From Comamonadaceae bacterium (lineage in GTDB: Bacteria; Pseudomonadota; Gammaproteobacteria; Burkholderiales; Burkholderiaceae_C): a stretch of 63,780 nucleotides of DNA. Made by a program: the position numbers and the translations under genes. Of this stretch, positions 38,548 through 48,011 are shown one piece after another (positions within the stretch are counted from its first letter, which is position 1; the number at the start of each line of letters is the position of its first letter). The DNA lies in the NCBI GenBank assembly GCA_027486255.1, contig JAIXPL010000066.1:1-63780 (forward strand), in the 5' to 3' direction. The notes below the pieces were generated by a model that was given only the letters and a program-made list of their open reading frames with translations, was not told the origin of the DNA and ran no database searches.

Positions 38548-38682
38548 AATGATTGGCTTTGGGGGAAGCGGCCACCGGCCCTCCTTCTGCTGCGGAGAAA
38601 GCCGGATTCACCTGGTTGGCTGGCCCCCTCTCCTTAACTCGCTGCGGACCTCTGATTTCTGCGGCGTTACTTTCAAGCTTCT

Positions 38683-39237
38683 ATGAAAATCGCTCAAGAA
38701 ATCCGCGCCGGCAACGTCATCATGCATGGCAAAGACCCCATGGTTGTGCTCAAGACCGAATACAGCCGCGGCGGCCGCAATGCCGCCACCGTGCGCATGA
38801 AGCTCAAGAGCCTGCTGAACAACTTCGGCACCGAGGTCGTCTTCAAAGCTGACGACAAGATGGACCAGATCATTCTGGACAAGAAGGAGTGCACCTACTC
38901 CTACTTTGCCGATCCCATGTACATCTGCATGGACACCGAGTTCAACCAATACGAAGTCGAGGCCGAGAACATGGGCGATGCCCTGAACTACCTCGAAGAC
39001 GGTATGTCGCTCGAAGTGGTGTTCTACGACGGCAAGGCCATCTCCGTGGAATTGCCCACCAGCGTGGAGCGCGAGATCACCTGGACCGAGCCCGCCGTCA
39101 AGGGCGACACCTCCGGCAAGGTGCTCAAGCCCGCCAAGATCGCCACGGGCTTTGAAGTGCCTGTCCCCATCTTTGTGGCCCAGGGTGACCGCATCGAGAT
39201 CGACACCCGCACGGGCGAGTACCGCAAGCGCGTCTGA
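38683..39237 (+). CDS. efp: Elongation factor P (Arg32 type)
   Basis: Translation factor that relieves stalling at consecutive prolines, 184 aa, three beta-barrel domains. The modification loop is SRGGRNAA with Arg at position 32, the EarP-rhamnosylated type, rather than the Lys34 modified by EpmA. This agrees with the adjacent earP. The C-terminal [14 protein letters not shown] is conserved. A strong terminator follows immediately. Confidence 0.97.
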   Translation: MKIAQEIRAGNVIMHGKDPMVVLKTEYSRGGRNAATVRMKLKSLLNNFGTEVVFKADDKMDQIILDKKECTYSYFADPMYICMDTEFNQYEVEAENMGDALNYLEDGMSLEVVFYDGKAISVELPTSVEREITWTEPAVKGDTSGKVLKPAKIATGFEVPVPIFVAQGDRIEIDTRTGEYRKRV

Positions 39238-39257
39238 CCCCCTGAACCTGCTCGAAC

Positions 39258-39283
39258 AAGGCTCCCCAACCGGAGCCTTTTTT
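39258..39283 (+). terminator. Rho-independent terminator of efp
   Basis: AAGGCTCC pairs with GGAGCCTT around CCAACC and is followed by a T-run. It lies 20 bases after the efp stop. Confidence 0.9.
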
Positions 39284-39316
39284 CTTGCCTGAACCCCTGC
39301 CACTGCGGCTTCGCCC

Positions 39317-40195
39317 ATGAGCGTGCTGTCCCGCCTCCTTGAAATCGTCATCCCGGTGTTCTTCATCGTCGGGGTGGGCTTTGCCTATGCACGGCGGCAC
39401 CGGCCCGACATGACGGTGTTCAACCGCATCGCCCTCGATGTGTTCAGCCCGGTGCTGACCTACGCCGCCCTGGCCACGCGCAGCTTCCACCTCGAGGAGC
39501 ACACCGGCCTGCTGCTCGGTGGCGCGCTGCTGATCCTGGGCTCGGGCTTGCTGGCCTGGCCACTGGCGCTGGCCACGCGCCACTCCCCACGGACCCTGGT
39601 GCCTGTGGTGATGTTCAACAACAGCGGCAACATGGGCCTGCCCCTGGCCTTGCTGGCCTTTGGGGCCTCGAACATGGGGGCCGCCGTGGCCCTGTTCGCC
39701 ATCAGCGGCCTTTTGCATTTCTCCCTGGGCGCGCGCATCACCAGCCGTGACGCTCGTACCCGTGACCTGCTGGTCAGCCCACTCATGCTGGCCACCCTGC
39801 TGGGCTTTTTCAGCGCCTACACGGGCTTGCGTCCGCCCGAGGTGGTGATATCCAGCATGCGCCTCTTTGGTGATGCCGCCCTGCCCATGATGCTGTTCAC
39901 CCTGGGCACGCAGCTCACTGCCTTGAACCGGGCCAGCATCGCCACCGGCTTGCTCGGGGCCCTGGCCCGCCCCCTGCTGAGCCTGCTGATTGCGGTTCCC
40001 CTGGTCCATGTGCTGGAGTTGGAGGGTGCAGCCCGTGGCCAGTTGCTGCTCTTTGCCGCCCTGCCGCCGGCGGTGCTGCAGTTCATCCTCGCTGAGCGCT
40101 ATCGGCAAGAGCCCACCAAGGTGGCTGCCATGGTCCTGCTGGGCAACGCCCTGGCCCTGGTGGTGGTACCCATCACCCTGTCCTTCGCGCTCTGA
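39317..40195 (+). CDS. AEC-family transporter (auxin efflux carrier type)
   Basis: Inner-membrane carrier, 292 aa with about ten helices. The N-terminal VIPVFFIVGVGFAYARR and the FNNSGNMGLPLALLAFG crossover motif place it in the AEC (BART superfamily) family. Bacterial members move malate, malonate and related anions, but the substrate here is unknown. It lies downstream of the efp terminator, on its own. The final helix QFILAERYRQEPTKVAAMVL is typical of the family. Confidence 0.9.
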   Translation: MSVLSRLLEIVIPVFFIVGVGFAYARRHRPDMTVFNRIALDVFSPVLTYAALATRSFHLEEHTGLLLGGALLILGSGLLAWPLALATRHSPRTLVPVVMFNNSGNMGLPLALLAFGASNMGAAVALFAISGLLHFSLGARITSRDARTRDLLVSPLMLATLLGFFSAYTGLRPPEVVISSMRLFGDAALPMMLFTLGTQLTALNRASIATGLLGALARPLLSLLIAVPLVHVLELEGAARGQLLLFAALPPAVLQFILAERYRQEPTKVAAMVLLGNALALVVVPITLSFAL

Positions 40196-40239
40196 AAAAG
40201 CCGCTTGCTGATCTGTGGCGCTGGGCCAAAATCAGCGCC

Positions 40240-41103
40240 ATGGAAAACACGCAAAATCTCTCGGCCCACCGCCTGGCCGATGCCTGGGCCGAACTGCAGG
40301 TGCAGGCCGACAGCGGTACCCCGCTGCATCCGGATGCCTACCGCCTGGCCTTCGCCGACCCCGAGTTCCTGCTGCGCCGAGAAACCCGAGGCCTGCGCAT
40401 GCAGCTTGAGATGCTCAAGCCCGACCTCGAACAGACGCGCCTGGGCATCGAGAACACCATCGTGGTCTTTGGCAGCGCGCGCTTCCTGCCGCCCGAGGAA
40501 GCCCAGGCCAAACTGAACACCGCGCGGGCCAGTGGTGACGCCTCGGCCCTGCGGGTGGCCGAGCGGCAAGTGCGCAACGCCGCCTACTACGACCAGGCCC
40601 GGCGCTTTGGCAAGCTGGTGGCCGAGCACAGCAAGGGACGGACGCCGAAAGAGCAGATCCACATCTGCACCGGTGGCGGGCCCGGCATCATGGAGGCGGC
40701 CAACCGCGGAGCGCACGAGGCAGGCATGCCCAACGTGGGTCTGAACATCGCCCTGCCCCACGAGCAGCACGCCAACCCCTATGTCACGCCCGCGCTGAAC
40801 TTCAAGTTCCACTATTTCGCGATGCGCAAGATGCACTTCATGATGCGCGCCAAGGCCCTGGTGGCCTTTCCTGGGGGCTTTGGCACGCTGGACGAGCTGT
40901 TCGAGGTCGTCACCCTGGTGCAAACGCGCAAGGCCAAGCCGGTGCCCATCATCCTGTGCGGCACACCCTACTGGCGGCGCCTGCTGAACCTCGAGGTGCT
41001 GGTGGAAGAAGGGGCGATTTCGCCCGAGGACCTGGACCTGGTGAGCTATGTGGAAAGCCCCGAGGCCGCGTGGGAAGTGATCAAGGGCTTTTACGCACTG
41101 TGA
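40240..41103 (+). CDS. LOG-family / TIGR00730 Rossmann-fold protein
   Basis: Cytoplasmic protein of 287 aa with the LOG/lysine-decarboxylase-like fold. The signature GGGPGIMEAANRGA and PGGFGTLDELFE (the PGGxGTxxE motif) are both present. Enzymes of this group hydrolyse nucleoside 5'-monophosphates to base plus ribose 5-phosphate (cytokinin-activating LOG or PpnN-like). The N-terminal 90 residues are longer than in small LOG proteins. Its end overlaps the convergent MFS gene by 13 bases. The exact substrate is not determinable here. Confidence 0.88.
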   Translation: MENTQNLSAHRLADAWAELQVQADSGTPLHPDAYRLAFADPEFLLRRETRGLRMQLEMLKPDLEQTRLGIENTIVVFGSARFLPPEEAQAKLNTARASGDASALRVAERQVRNAAYYDQARRFGKLVAEHSKGRTPKEQIHICTGGGPGIMEAANRGAHEAGMPNVGLNIALPHEQHANPYVTPALNFKFHYFAMRKMHFMMRAKALVAFPGGFGTLDELFEVVTLVQTRKAKPVPIILCGTPYWRRLLNLEVLVEEGAISPEDLDLVSYVESPEAAWEVIKGFYAL

Positions 41104-42308
41104 TCAGACCTGGGCGATTCATGCGGCGGGTGCAGCGCCAGGGCATCTCGCAGCAACCAAGCTGAGCGCGAGCCCAGACCCACGATGGCCGAGACGATCC
41201 AGAACACGCCGGCACTGCCCACCAGCGCACTGACCGAGCCGAACACCACCGGCATGAGCACGCTGGAGCCCGTCACCGTCATCATCCGCAGACCCAGCGC
41301 CTCACCCTGCCGATGGGCCGGCGTGATCTGGTGCAAGGTGCTCATGACCATGGGCTGCACCACCCCCAGCGCCATGCCCAACATGACCGAGCAGGCGGCC
41401 ATGCTCAAGGGGCCGGGCATGAGCGGGTAAATCGCGAACAAGGCAGCCGTCATCAGCATGGCTCCGGCCATCACCGCCCACTCCTGCAGGTGCGCAGCCA
41501 ACAAGGGCATGGCCACCCGGATGGCCGCAGCAGCCAGAGCAAAGCTGCCCAGGATGAGGCCAATCACCGACGCATTGACGCCACGCTCCACACCGATCAG
41601 CGGCACGATCAGCGTGTGCACATCCCAGCAGGAGGACACAAACCAGTTCACCAACATCAGCCGGGCAAAACCCCGATCCTTCAGCAGGTCCCAGGCACGC
41701 AGCGGCATGCCCTGCACCGGCTGGGTATCACCCTGGCCTGGTGCCTCGCGGACCGGGCGCAGCAGCAGCCAGGTGACACCGGGCAACAGTGCCATGAGCC
41801 CGAAGGCAGCCGCGTAGCCCAGCAGGCTGCCCGGCACAGGGCCGGCGTGGTCGATCAGAAGCCCGGCGGCCAGAGGGCCGATGAAGTTGGAGATGGCCGG
41901 CCCGATGGCCAGCCAGCTGAACACCTGGCGCAGCTGAACACCCCCCTCGGCCATGCGGCCCACATGCCGCTGAAGGGCAATCACGGCGCCAGCAGCCGCC
42001 CCACCCGTGAGCAAGGCGGCCAAGCAGAGCACCGGGTAGATCGGCCACAGCATGGCCAGGCCCGCTCCGAGACAGGCCGTGACGATGCACCAGCGCAGCG
42101 GCCTGTGCAGGCCATGGCGATCGGCAAAACGGCCGGCCGGAATAGCCAGGATGAGCGGGGCCAGGCCAAAGAAGGCCAGCAGGATACCGACCGCCGCCGC
42201 GCTGTAGCCCTCGCGCAGCATCAGCAGCGGCGCGGCCATGCGTGTGCCCGCCATGGTGGCGTGCAGAAAGATCTGAGCCGTGATCAGACGAGCAAGTGCC
42301 GCGTTCAT
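41091..42308 (-). CDS. MFS transporter
   Basis: Major facilitator superfamily permease, 405 aa, about twelve helices. The loop 2-3 motif is GRFADRHGLHRPLRW, a recognisable variant of GxxxDRxGRR. It is strongly hydrophobic throughout and has no extra domains. It follows rmuC on the same strand by 30 bases and overlaps the end of the convergent LOG-family gene by 13 bases. The substrate is unknown. Confidence 0.88.
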   Translation of the reverse strand: MNAALARLITAQIFLHATMAGTRMAAPLLMLREGYSAAAVGILLAFFGLAPLILAIPAGRFADRHGLHRPLRWCIVTACLGAGLAMLWPIYPVLCLAALLTGGAAAGAVIALQRHVGRMAEGGVQLRQVFSWLAIGPAISNFIGPLAAGLLIDHAGPVPGSLLGYAAAFGLMALLPGVTWLLLRPVREAPGQGDTQPVQGMPLRAWDLLKDRGFARLMLVNWFVSSCWDVHTLIVPLIGVERGVNASVIGLILGSFALAAAAIRVAMPLLAAHLQEWAVMAGAMLMTAALFAIYPLMPGPLSMAACSVMLGMALGVVQPMVMSTLHQITPAHRQGEALGLRMMTVTGSSVLMPVVFGSVSALVGSAGVFWIVSAIVGLGSRSAWLLRDALALHPPHESPRSDHSA

Positions 42309-42338
42309 GACTCAGGCAAAAAGCAAGCAGGTGCCCGC

Positions 42339-43850
42339 TCAGGCATCACGCTCCAGGGGGTCGCTGGGTTCAGGGGCGTCAAACGGGTCCATGGGCAGCA
42401 GCCGTGTGGACTCATCCTCAGGCAAGGCCTGCACCTGCTTGAGGGCCCGGCCCATCACGCGGCTGCGTCGCTCGGCGCTGTCCAGGGTGTTGAGCACGGT
42501 CTGGGTTTGGGTCTTGATCTTGGCCAGCACGTCGCCAAACTTGCCAAACTCGGTCTTGACCGCGCCCAACACCTGCCACACCTCGCTGGAGCGTTTTTCC
42601 AGCGCCAGGGTGCGAAAACCCATCTGCAAGGAATTGAGCATGGCCAGCAGCGTGGTCGGGCCGGCGAGCACCACCCGGCTGTCGCGCTGGAGGGATTCGG
42701 TCAGTCCCGGACGGCGCAGCACCTCGGCATACAAACCCTCTGTGGGCAAAAACAAGATGGCAAAGTCCGTGGTGTGGGGTGGCCCGACGTACTTCTCGCA
42801 GATGCTCTTGGCCTCCAGGCGGATGCGCGCTTCCAGCGCCTTGCCCGCCAGCTCGGCACCAGCGGCATCGGCACGGCCCTGTGCATCGAGCAGGCGCTCG
42901 TAGTCCTCGTTGGGAAACTTGGCGTCGATGGGCAGCCAGATCCCCTCGCCGTCCGCGCTGGGGCCGGGCAGGCGGATGGCAAAGTCCACGGTGTGGCGGC
43001 TGCCTGGAAGGGTCGACACCTGCGCGGCGTACTGGTCCACCGTGAACACCTGCTCGAGCAAGGCCGCCAGCTGGGCTTCGCCGAAGATGCCGCGCGTCTT
43101 GACGTTGGTCAGCAGGTGCTTGAGGTCACCCACGCCCTGGGCCAGGGTCTGCATCTCACCCAGACCCCGGTGCACTTGCTCCAGGCGCTCGGCCACATGC
43201 TTGAAGCTCTCGCCCAGACGGGCCTCCAGCGTGCTCTGCAGCTTTTCATCGACCGTGGCACGCATCTGGTCGAGCTTCTTCTCGTTGCCTTCCTGCAGGG
43301 CCGTGAGCCTGTGCTCCATGGCCAGGCGGATCTCGGCCAGGCGCTTGTCCTGCAGTTCGGCCATCTGCCGCTGCTGCGCCTGCAAGTCTTCGGCAAAGCG
43401 GCGCAGGGCCAGGTCCTGGGCCTCGCGTGCCTGCGCCAAGGCCAGCGCCTGGGCCTGGCTGCCGGCCTGCGCTTGCTGGGTGAGCGCCTGCGTGGTGGAC
43501 TGCAGTACCTGCGCCACCTGCTGCTGCATGGCGGCCAGTTGGACGCGAAAGGAATCGATCTGCTCGTTCTGTGTGCGGGCCACATCACTGGACTGGGCCA
43601 GCAAGGCCTGCTGAAAGAGCGACAGGCCCTGGGTGAGTTCGGCCCGGGTGTCGCGGGCGCTGGACTGCACCTGCTCGCGCAGTTCCCGCTCCAGGCGCTC
43701 CTGGGCCCCCTTGAGCAGGCCCAGCTCCTGCAACAGTGCCGCACGTTCGCCGCCTCCCTCACTATCCGGAAGGCGCTTGAGCAGGCGCACCAGGAGGATG
43801 AGGCTGGCCATCGCCAGCACCGCGAGCAAGCCCAGCAGCAACTCTGTCAT
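42339..43850 (-). CDS. rmuC: DNA recombination protein RmuC
   Basis: RmuC-family protein, 503 aa. An N-terminal membrane helix (about 3-22) is followed by a long coiled coil (about 55-270, rich in Gln, Leu, Glu and Arg) and a C-terminal PD-(D/E)XK-like domain with TVDFAIRLPGP, WLPIDAKFPNEDYERLL and TTDFAILFLPTEGLYAEVL. RmuC limits inversions at short inverted repeats and affects recombination; biochemical activity is not well defined. Confidence 0.95.
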   Translation of the reverse strand: MTELLLGLLAVLAMASLILLVRLLKRLPDSEGGGERAALLQELGLLKGAQERLERELREQVQSSARDTRAELTQGLSLFQQALLAQSSDVARTQNEQIDSFRVQLAAMQQQVAQVLQSTTQALTQQAQAGSQAQALALAQAREAQDLALRRFAEDLQAQQRQMAELQDKRLAEIRLAMEHRLTALQEGNEKKLDQMRATVDEKLQSTLEARLGESFKHVAERLEQVHRGLGEMQTLAQGVGDLKHLLTNVKTRGIFGEAQLAALLEQVFTVDQYAAQVSTLPGSRHTVDFAIRLPGPSADGEGIWLPIDAKFPNEDYERLLDAQGRADAAGAELAGKALEARIRLEAKSICEKYVGPPHTTDFAILFLPTEGLYAEVLRRPGLTESLQRDSRVVLAGPTTLLAMLNSLQMGFRTLALEKRSSEVWQVLGAVKTEFGKFGDVLAKIKTQTQTVLNTLDSAERRSRVMGRALKQVQALPEDESTRLLPMDPFDAPEPSDPLERDA

Positions 43851-43917
43851 AACCGTCTATTGTCGGGCCGATCAGAGGCCCGGACCTGCGTCGCGGACGA
43901 AAAAACCAGGGCCTCGC

Positions 43918-44898
43918 TCAGGCGCGTGGGTCTGGGTTGAGCGGCGTCAGCAGAGGCTTGCCGGTGAAGAAGGCGATCAGGTTGTCGGCCGCCAGGCCCG
44001 CCATGGCCATGCGCGTCGGAATGCTGGCGCTGCCAATGTGCGGGGTGAGCACCACGTTGGGCACCTCCAGCAGGCCCGGGTACACCTTAGGTTCCTCCTC
44101 GAATACGTCGAGACCGGCGGCTGCGATGGTGCGGTTTTTCAGCGCCAGAGTCAAAGCAGCCTCATCGACGATGCCGCCGCGGGCGATGTTCACCAGGGTG
44201 GCTGTGGGCTTCATCTGGGCCAGCTCGGCCGCCCCGATGGCGTGGTGCGCGGAGGCGCTGTAGGGCAGCACCAAAATCAGGTGGTCGGCCTGCGCCAGCA
44301 GCTCGTCTTTGCTCACGTAGCGGGCCTTGCACTCGGCCTCGAGCTCGGGGCTCAGGCGCGAGCGGTTGTGGTAAATCACCTGCATGCCAAAGCCAAGCGC
44401 GCCGCGGCGGGCAATGGCCTGGCCGATGCGGCCCATGCCCAGAATGCCGAGGGTGGCACCGTGAATGTCGGAGCCGGCGAACATGTCGAAGCTCCACTTG
44501 GTCCAATGACCGGCGCGCAGGAAATGCTCGCTCTCGGCCAGGCGCCGGGCGGTGGCCATGATGAGCGCGAAGCCCAGATCGGCGGTGGTTTCCGTCAGCA
44601 CATCCGGGGCGTTGGTGGCGGCCACGCGGGCAGCCGTCATGGCCGGGATGTCGAAGTTGTTGTAACCCACGGCCATGTTGGCGCAGATGCGCAGTTCCGG
44701 GCAGGCGGCCAGCACCTCGGCATCGATGCGGTCGCCGCCAGTGGTGAACACCCCCTGCTTGCCGCGCAGGCGCTCGGTGAGCTCGGCCTTGGTCCACACC
44801 ACATCGGCCTGGTTGGTCTCGACATCGGCCACCTGCTCCAGGCGGGCAATGATGTCGGGGAAGACGGCCCGGGCCATCAGGATCTTGGGCTTGTTCAA
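43918..44898 (-). CDS. D-2-hydroxyacid dehydrogenase (glyoxylate/hydroxypyruvate reductase type)
   Basis: NAD(P)-dependent dehydrogenase, 326 aa. The start is a TTG at 44898: AAGGAG lies 7 bases upstream and the resulting NKPKILMARAVFPD is the usual beginning. The cofactor motif is GILGMGRIGQAIARR. The catalytic triad is Arg in NIARGGIVDE, Glu in FEEEPKVYP and His in TPHIGSAS. Closest to glyoxylate/hydroxypyruvate reductases (GyaR/GhrB type). It starts 29 bases after the antiporter gene. Confidence 0.9.
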   Translation of the reverse strand: MNKPKILMARAVFPDIIARLEQVADVETNQADVVWTKAELTERLRGKQGVFTTGGDRIDAEVLAACPELRICANMAVGYNNFDIPAMTAARVAATNAPDVLTETTADLGFALIMATARRLAESEHFLRAGHWTKWSFDMFAGSDIHGATLGILGMGRIGQAIARRGALGFGMQVIYHNRSRLSPELEAECKARYVSKDELLAQADHLILVLPYSASAHHAIGAAELAQMKPTATLVNIARGGIVDEAALTLALKNRTIAAAGLDVFEEEPKVYPGLLEVPNVVLTPHIGSASIPTRMAMAGLAADNLIAFFTGKPLLTPLNPDPRA

Positions 44899-44927
44899 GA
44901 GAAAACTCCTTGGAGATGAAAGGCGGC

Positions 44928-46337
44928 TCAACGGAACCAGATAAAGCTCATGAGGACAAACAGCGGGATCAGCACCGCACCCGACCAGGCCATGTAGCCA
45001 AAGAAGCTGGGCATGCGCACGCCCCGATCTTCGGCGATGGCCTTGACCATGAGGTTGGGCGCATTACCGATGTAGGTGTTGGCCCCCATGAATACCGCAC
45101 CGGCGGAAATGGCGGCCAGAGTGGGGGCCAGCGTGGTCATGAGCGTCTGTGCGTCACCGCCCGCGGTATTGAAGAACACGAGGTAGGTCGGCGCGTTGTC
45201 CAGGAAAGAGCTGAGAAAGCCCGTGGCCCAGAAATACATCAGGGGATCGGGCTGGCCATCTGGCCGGGTGACGAGATCCACCACGGCTGAAAAAGCGCCG
45301 TCGGTGCCTGCTTTGAGCATGGCGATCACGGGAATGATGGTGACAAAGATACCGGCAAACAGCTTGGCCACCTCCTGCATGGGAGCCCAGGAGAACTCGT
45401 TGTCGGCATGCACCTGGCGCGGCGTGATGCGCAGGGAAATCAGCGTCACGGCGAGCAGACCCACATCACGCACCAGGCCGGGCAGGCCCACGCGTGTGCC
45501 AGCGATGTCGAACTCCACATCCGATTTCCAGAAACCACTCAGGAGCACCAGGCCCATGATGGCCAGCAGCAAAACGAAATTGGCCGCGCCGTCAAAGCCG
45601 ATGCCGCGCGTGTCGGGCGTCGGATCGCGGGGCAGCACGCCCTCGCGCTTGTAGAACCAGCTGTCGATCAGGAAGAAGATCACCAGCAGGCTGCCCACGA
45701 GGAACAGGGTTTCGGGCAGCAGGGTGCGCACGGTCCAGAAAAAATCAACGCCCTGCAAAAAGCCCAGGAACAGGGGCGGATCGCCCAGCGGGGTGAGCGA
45801 GCCGCCTGCATTGGAGACGATGAAGATAAAGAACACGATCACATGGGCCTTGTGCTCGCGGTTGTCGTTGGCGCGAATCAAAGGCCGCAACATCAGCATG
45901 GAGGCGCCCGTGGTGCCCATGAAGCTGGCCAGCACGGCACCAATGAGCAAAATCAGGGCATTGAGCGCAGGCGTTCCATGCAGATTGCCCCGGATGTAGA
46001 TGCCTCCGGCCACGGTGAAGAGCGCCGTGAGCAGCAGGATGAAGGGGATGTACTCGCCAAAGAGCACATGCACCATGGCGACCCCGGTGCTGGCCAGCCC
46101 CTGACTAAAGGCAAAGGGCAGAAGAAAGGCCAGCGCCCAGGCCGCCGTGATCTTGCCGTAGTGGTGATGCCAGAGCCGGGCAGCCAGCAGGGGCATGAAT
46201 GCAATGGACAAGAGGACGCCGACAAAGGGCAGCGCCCACCAGAAGGAGAGCTGACTGCCATCGAGGCTGGCTGCGGAAGCGAGCAATGGGCACAGGCCCA
46301 AGAGGGCAGCAAGCCCGGATTTGATCAAGACGGTCAT
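44928..46337 (-). CDS. Sodium:proton antiporter (NhaD-type)
   Basis: Inner-membrane carrier, 469 aa, about twelve helices, from the ATG at 46337. The motifs FMGTTGASMLMLRPLIRAN and SNAGGSLTPLGDPPLFLGFL, and the SSFLDNAPTYLVFF helix with Asp-Asn, are typical of NhaD-type antiporters in the ion transporter superfamily. It could be annotated as CitMHS-like or ArsB-like, but the TPLGDPPLF pattern is NhaD. Downstream of pncB on the same strand. Confidence 0.9.
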   Translation of the reverse strand: MTVLIKSGLAALLGLCPLLASAASLDGSQLSFWWALPFVGVLLSIAFMPLLAARLWHHHYGKITAAWALAFLLPFAFSQGLASTGVAMVHVLFGEYIPFILLLTALFTVAGGIYIRGNLHGTPALNALILLIGAVLASFMGTTGASMLMLRPLIRANDNREHKAHVIVFFIFIVSNAGGSLTPLGDPPLFLGFLQGVDFFWTVRTLLPETLFLVGSLLVIFFLIDSWFYKREGVLPRDPTPDTRGIGFDGAANFVLLLAIMGLVLLSGFWKSDVEFDIAGTRVGLPGLVRDVGLLAVTLISLRITPRQVHADNEFSWAPMQEVAKLFAGIFVTIIPVIAMLKAGTDGAFSAVVDLVTRPDGQPDPLMYFWATGFLSSFLDNAPTYLVFFNTAGGDAQTLMTTLAPTLAAISAGAVFMGANTYIGNAPNLMVKAIAEDRGVRMPSFFGYMAWSGAVLIPLFVLMSFIWFR

Positions 46338-46405
46338 GGTTTCTAACCAGCAGATATGCAGGCCGTAAATTGTGCCCAAGCGCCGGGCCGGCGGTCATGC
46401 GGAAA

Positions 46406-46430
46406 GCCCCAATCCCCTTCAGGCTGGGGC
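46406..46430 (-). terminator. Possible weak terminator at the pncB end
   Basis: GCCCCA and TGGGGC form a six-pair stem that includes the pncB stop codon region; on the minus strand TTTCC follows. There is no proper T-run, so this may not terminate efficiently. Confidence 0.3.
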
Positions 46431-47615
46431 GCTGATGTCAAAGACCTGGCGCAGGTAGGCCAGGTACTTTTCGTCCTCGCACATGTTCTTAGACGGGGTG
46501 TCCGAGAGCTTGGCCACGGGCTGCCCATTGCAGCGCACCATCTTGATCACGATTTGCAGCGGCTCGTAGCCCAGGTCATTGGTGAGGTTGGTGCCAATGC
46601 CAAAGGCCAGCTGACAGCGGCCGCTGAACTGCCGGAACAGTTCTATGGTCTTGGGCACGGTCAGGCTGTCGCTGAAGATCAGGGTCTTGGTGCGCGGGTC
46701 CACCCGGTTCTGCTTGTAATGCTCGATCAGGCGCTCGCCCCAGGCGAAGGGATCCCCGCTGTCGTGGCGGGCGCCGTCGAAGAGCTTGCAGAAGTACATG
46801 TCGAAGTCGCGCAGGAAGGCGTCCATGCCGTAGACGTCCGACAGCGCAATGCCCAGGTCACCCCGGTACTCGCGCGCCCAGGACTCAAAGCCGAAGACCT
46901 GGCTGTCGCGCAGGCGCGGCCCCAAAGCCTGGCAGGCCTGCAGGTACTCGTGTGCCATGGTGCCCAGCGGCGTGAGCCCGAGTTTCATGGCAAAGAGCAC
47001 GTTGCTGGTGCCGGCGAACTGCCCTTGAGGGCCGGAGCCCAGACGGGCATTGAGCGTGCGCAGCACCTCCTCGTGCCAGGCCACCGAGAAGCGGCGGCGG
47101 GTGCCGTAGTCGGCGATCTTTAAGGCCTCCAGGCCCTCAGCCTGCAGTTCACCGATCTTGGCGTCCAGGCGCTTGCGGCCTTCAATAAAGTCCGGCAGCT
47201 TCTGCGTGTTGCGAAAGTACACCTCGTTGATGATGGCCAGTACCGGGATCTCAAAGAGGATGGTGTGCAACCAGGGCCCCTGGATGGTGACGTCAATCTC
47301 ACCCGAAGGCAGCGCCCTGACCTCCACGTTTTTTTCGTTGAGCCGGAACAGGCCCAGGAAATCCACGAAGTCGCTCTTGATGAAGCGCATGGAGCGCAGG
47401 TAAGCCAGCTCGGCATCCTGAAATCTCAAGGTGCACAGGGCGCGGATTTCCTCGCGGATCTCGCTGACCAAGGGCGCCAGTGGCCCGACGCCGCCAGCTC
47501 CCGCGTTGCGGCACTTGAAGCGGTACTCCACCTGCGCGCCCGGGAACTGATGCAGCACCACCTGCATCATGGTGAACTTGTAGAGATCGGTGTCGAGCAG
47601 GCTGGTGATGATCAT
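46419..47615 (-). CDS. pncB: Nicotinate phosphoribosyltransferase
   Basis: ATP-assisted enzyme of NAD salvage: converts nicotinate and PRPP to nicotinate mononucleotide. It is 398 aa. The N-terminus [21 protein letters not shown] and the [22 protein letters not shown] segment, with the active-site His region WHEEVL, are typical of PncB. Starts 27 bases downstream of the FKBP gene on the same strand. Confidence 0.96.
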   Translation of the reverse strand: MIITSLLDTDLYKFTMMQVVLHQFPGAQVEYRFKCRNAGAGGVGPLAPLVSEIREEIRALCTLRFQDAELAYLRSMRFIKSDFVDFLGLFRLNEKNVEVRALPSGEIDVTIQGPWLHTILFEIPVLAIINEVYFRNTQKLPDFIEGRKRLDAKIGELQAEGLEALKIADYGTRRRFSVAWHEEVLRTLNARLGSGPQGQFAGTSNVLFAMKLGLTPLGTMAHEYLQACQALGPRLRDSQVFGFESWAREYRGDLGIALSDVYGMDAFLRDFDMYFCKLFDGARHDSGDPFAWGERLIEHYKQNRVDPRTKTLIFSDSLTVPKTIELFRQFSGRCQLAFGIGTNLTNDLGYEPLQIVIKMVRCNGQPVAKLSDTPSKNMCEDEKYLAYLRQVFDISAPA

Positions 47616-47642
47616 GGCGGGGCCAGATGACAGGCGGCTGGC

Positions 47643-47999
47643 TCAGTCGACGCCGAGAAAGTCGACTTCGAAGAGCAGCGTGGCGTTCGGTGGGATCACG
47701 CCACCGGCGCCGCGCGCGCCGTAGCCCAGCTCAGGCGGAATCACCAGGCGGCGCGTGCCGCCGGCGGACATGCCTTGCACGCCCTCATCCCAGCCGCGAA
47801 TCACGTGACCAGCACCCAGGGGAAATTCAAAGGGCTCGCCGCGGTCTTTGCTGGAGTCGAACTTCTGGCCAGCCTGGCCGTTGTCATAAAGCCAACCGGT
47901 GTAGTGCACGCGCACGTACTGGCCGGCCTTGGCGATGGCGCCGGTGCCCAGCACCGTGTCTTCATATTGGAGGCCGGAGGCCGTGGTGGTCATGGTCAT
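47643..47999 (-). CDS. FKBP-type peptidyl-prolyl cis-trans isomerase
   Basis: Small single-domain FKBP, 118 aa, without signal peptide, so cytoplasmic. It contains VRVHYTGWLYDNGQ, FDSSKDRGEPFEFPLGAGHV, IRGWDEGVQGMSAGGTRRL and PPELGYGARGAGGVIPPNA, covering the full active-site pocket. It is placed between livF (12 bases upstream) and pncB. Confidence 0.95.
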   Translation of the reverse strand: MTMTTTASGLQYEDTVLGTGAIAKAGQYVRVHYTGWLYDNGQAGQKFDSSKDRGEPFEFPLGAGHVIRGWDEGVQGMSAGGTRRLVIPPELGYGARGAGGVIPPNATLLFEVDFLGVD

Positions 48000-48011
48000 G
48001 AAACAGGTCCT

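Noticed and set aside
38548..38682. Promoter or leader peptide before efp
   Set aside because: A TAAAAT is present near 38545 but without a -35 at the right distance, and no short open frame with a ribosome site stands out.
41313..43940. 875-codon plus-strand open frame over the MFS gene and rmuC
   Set aside because: Low-complexity Gln/His/Arg/Gly translation opposite two clear genes.
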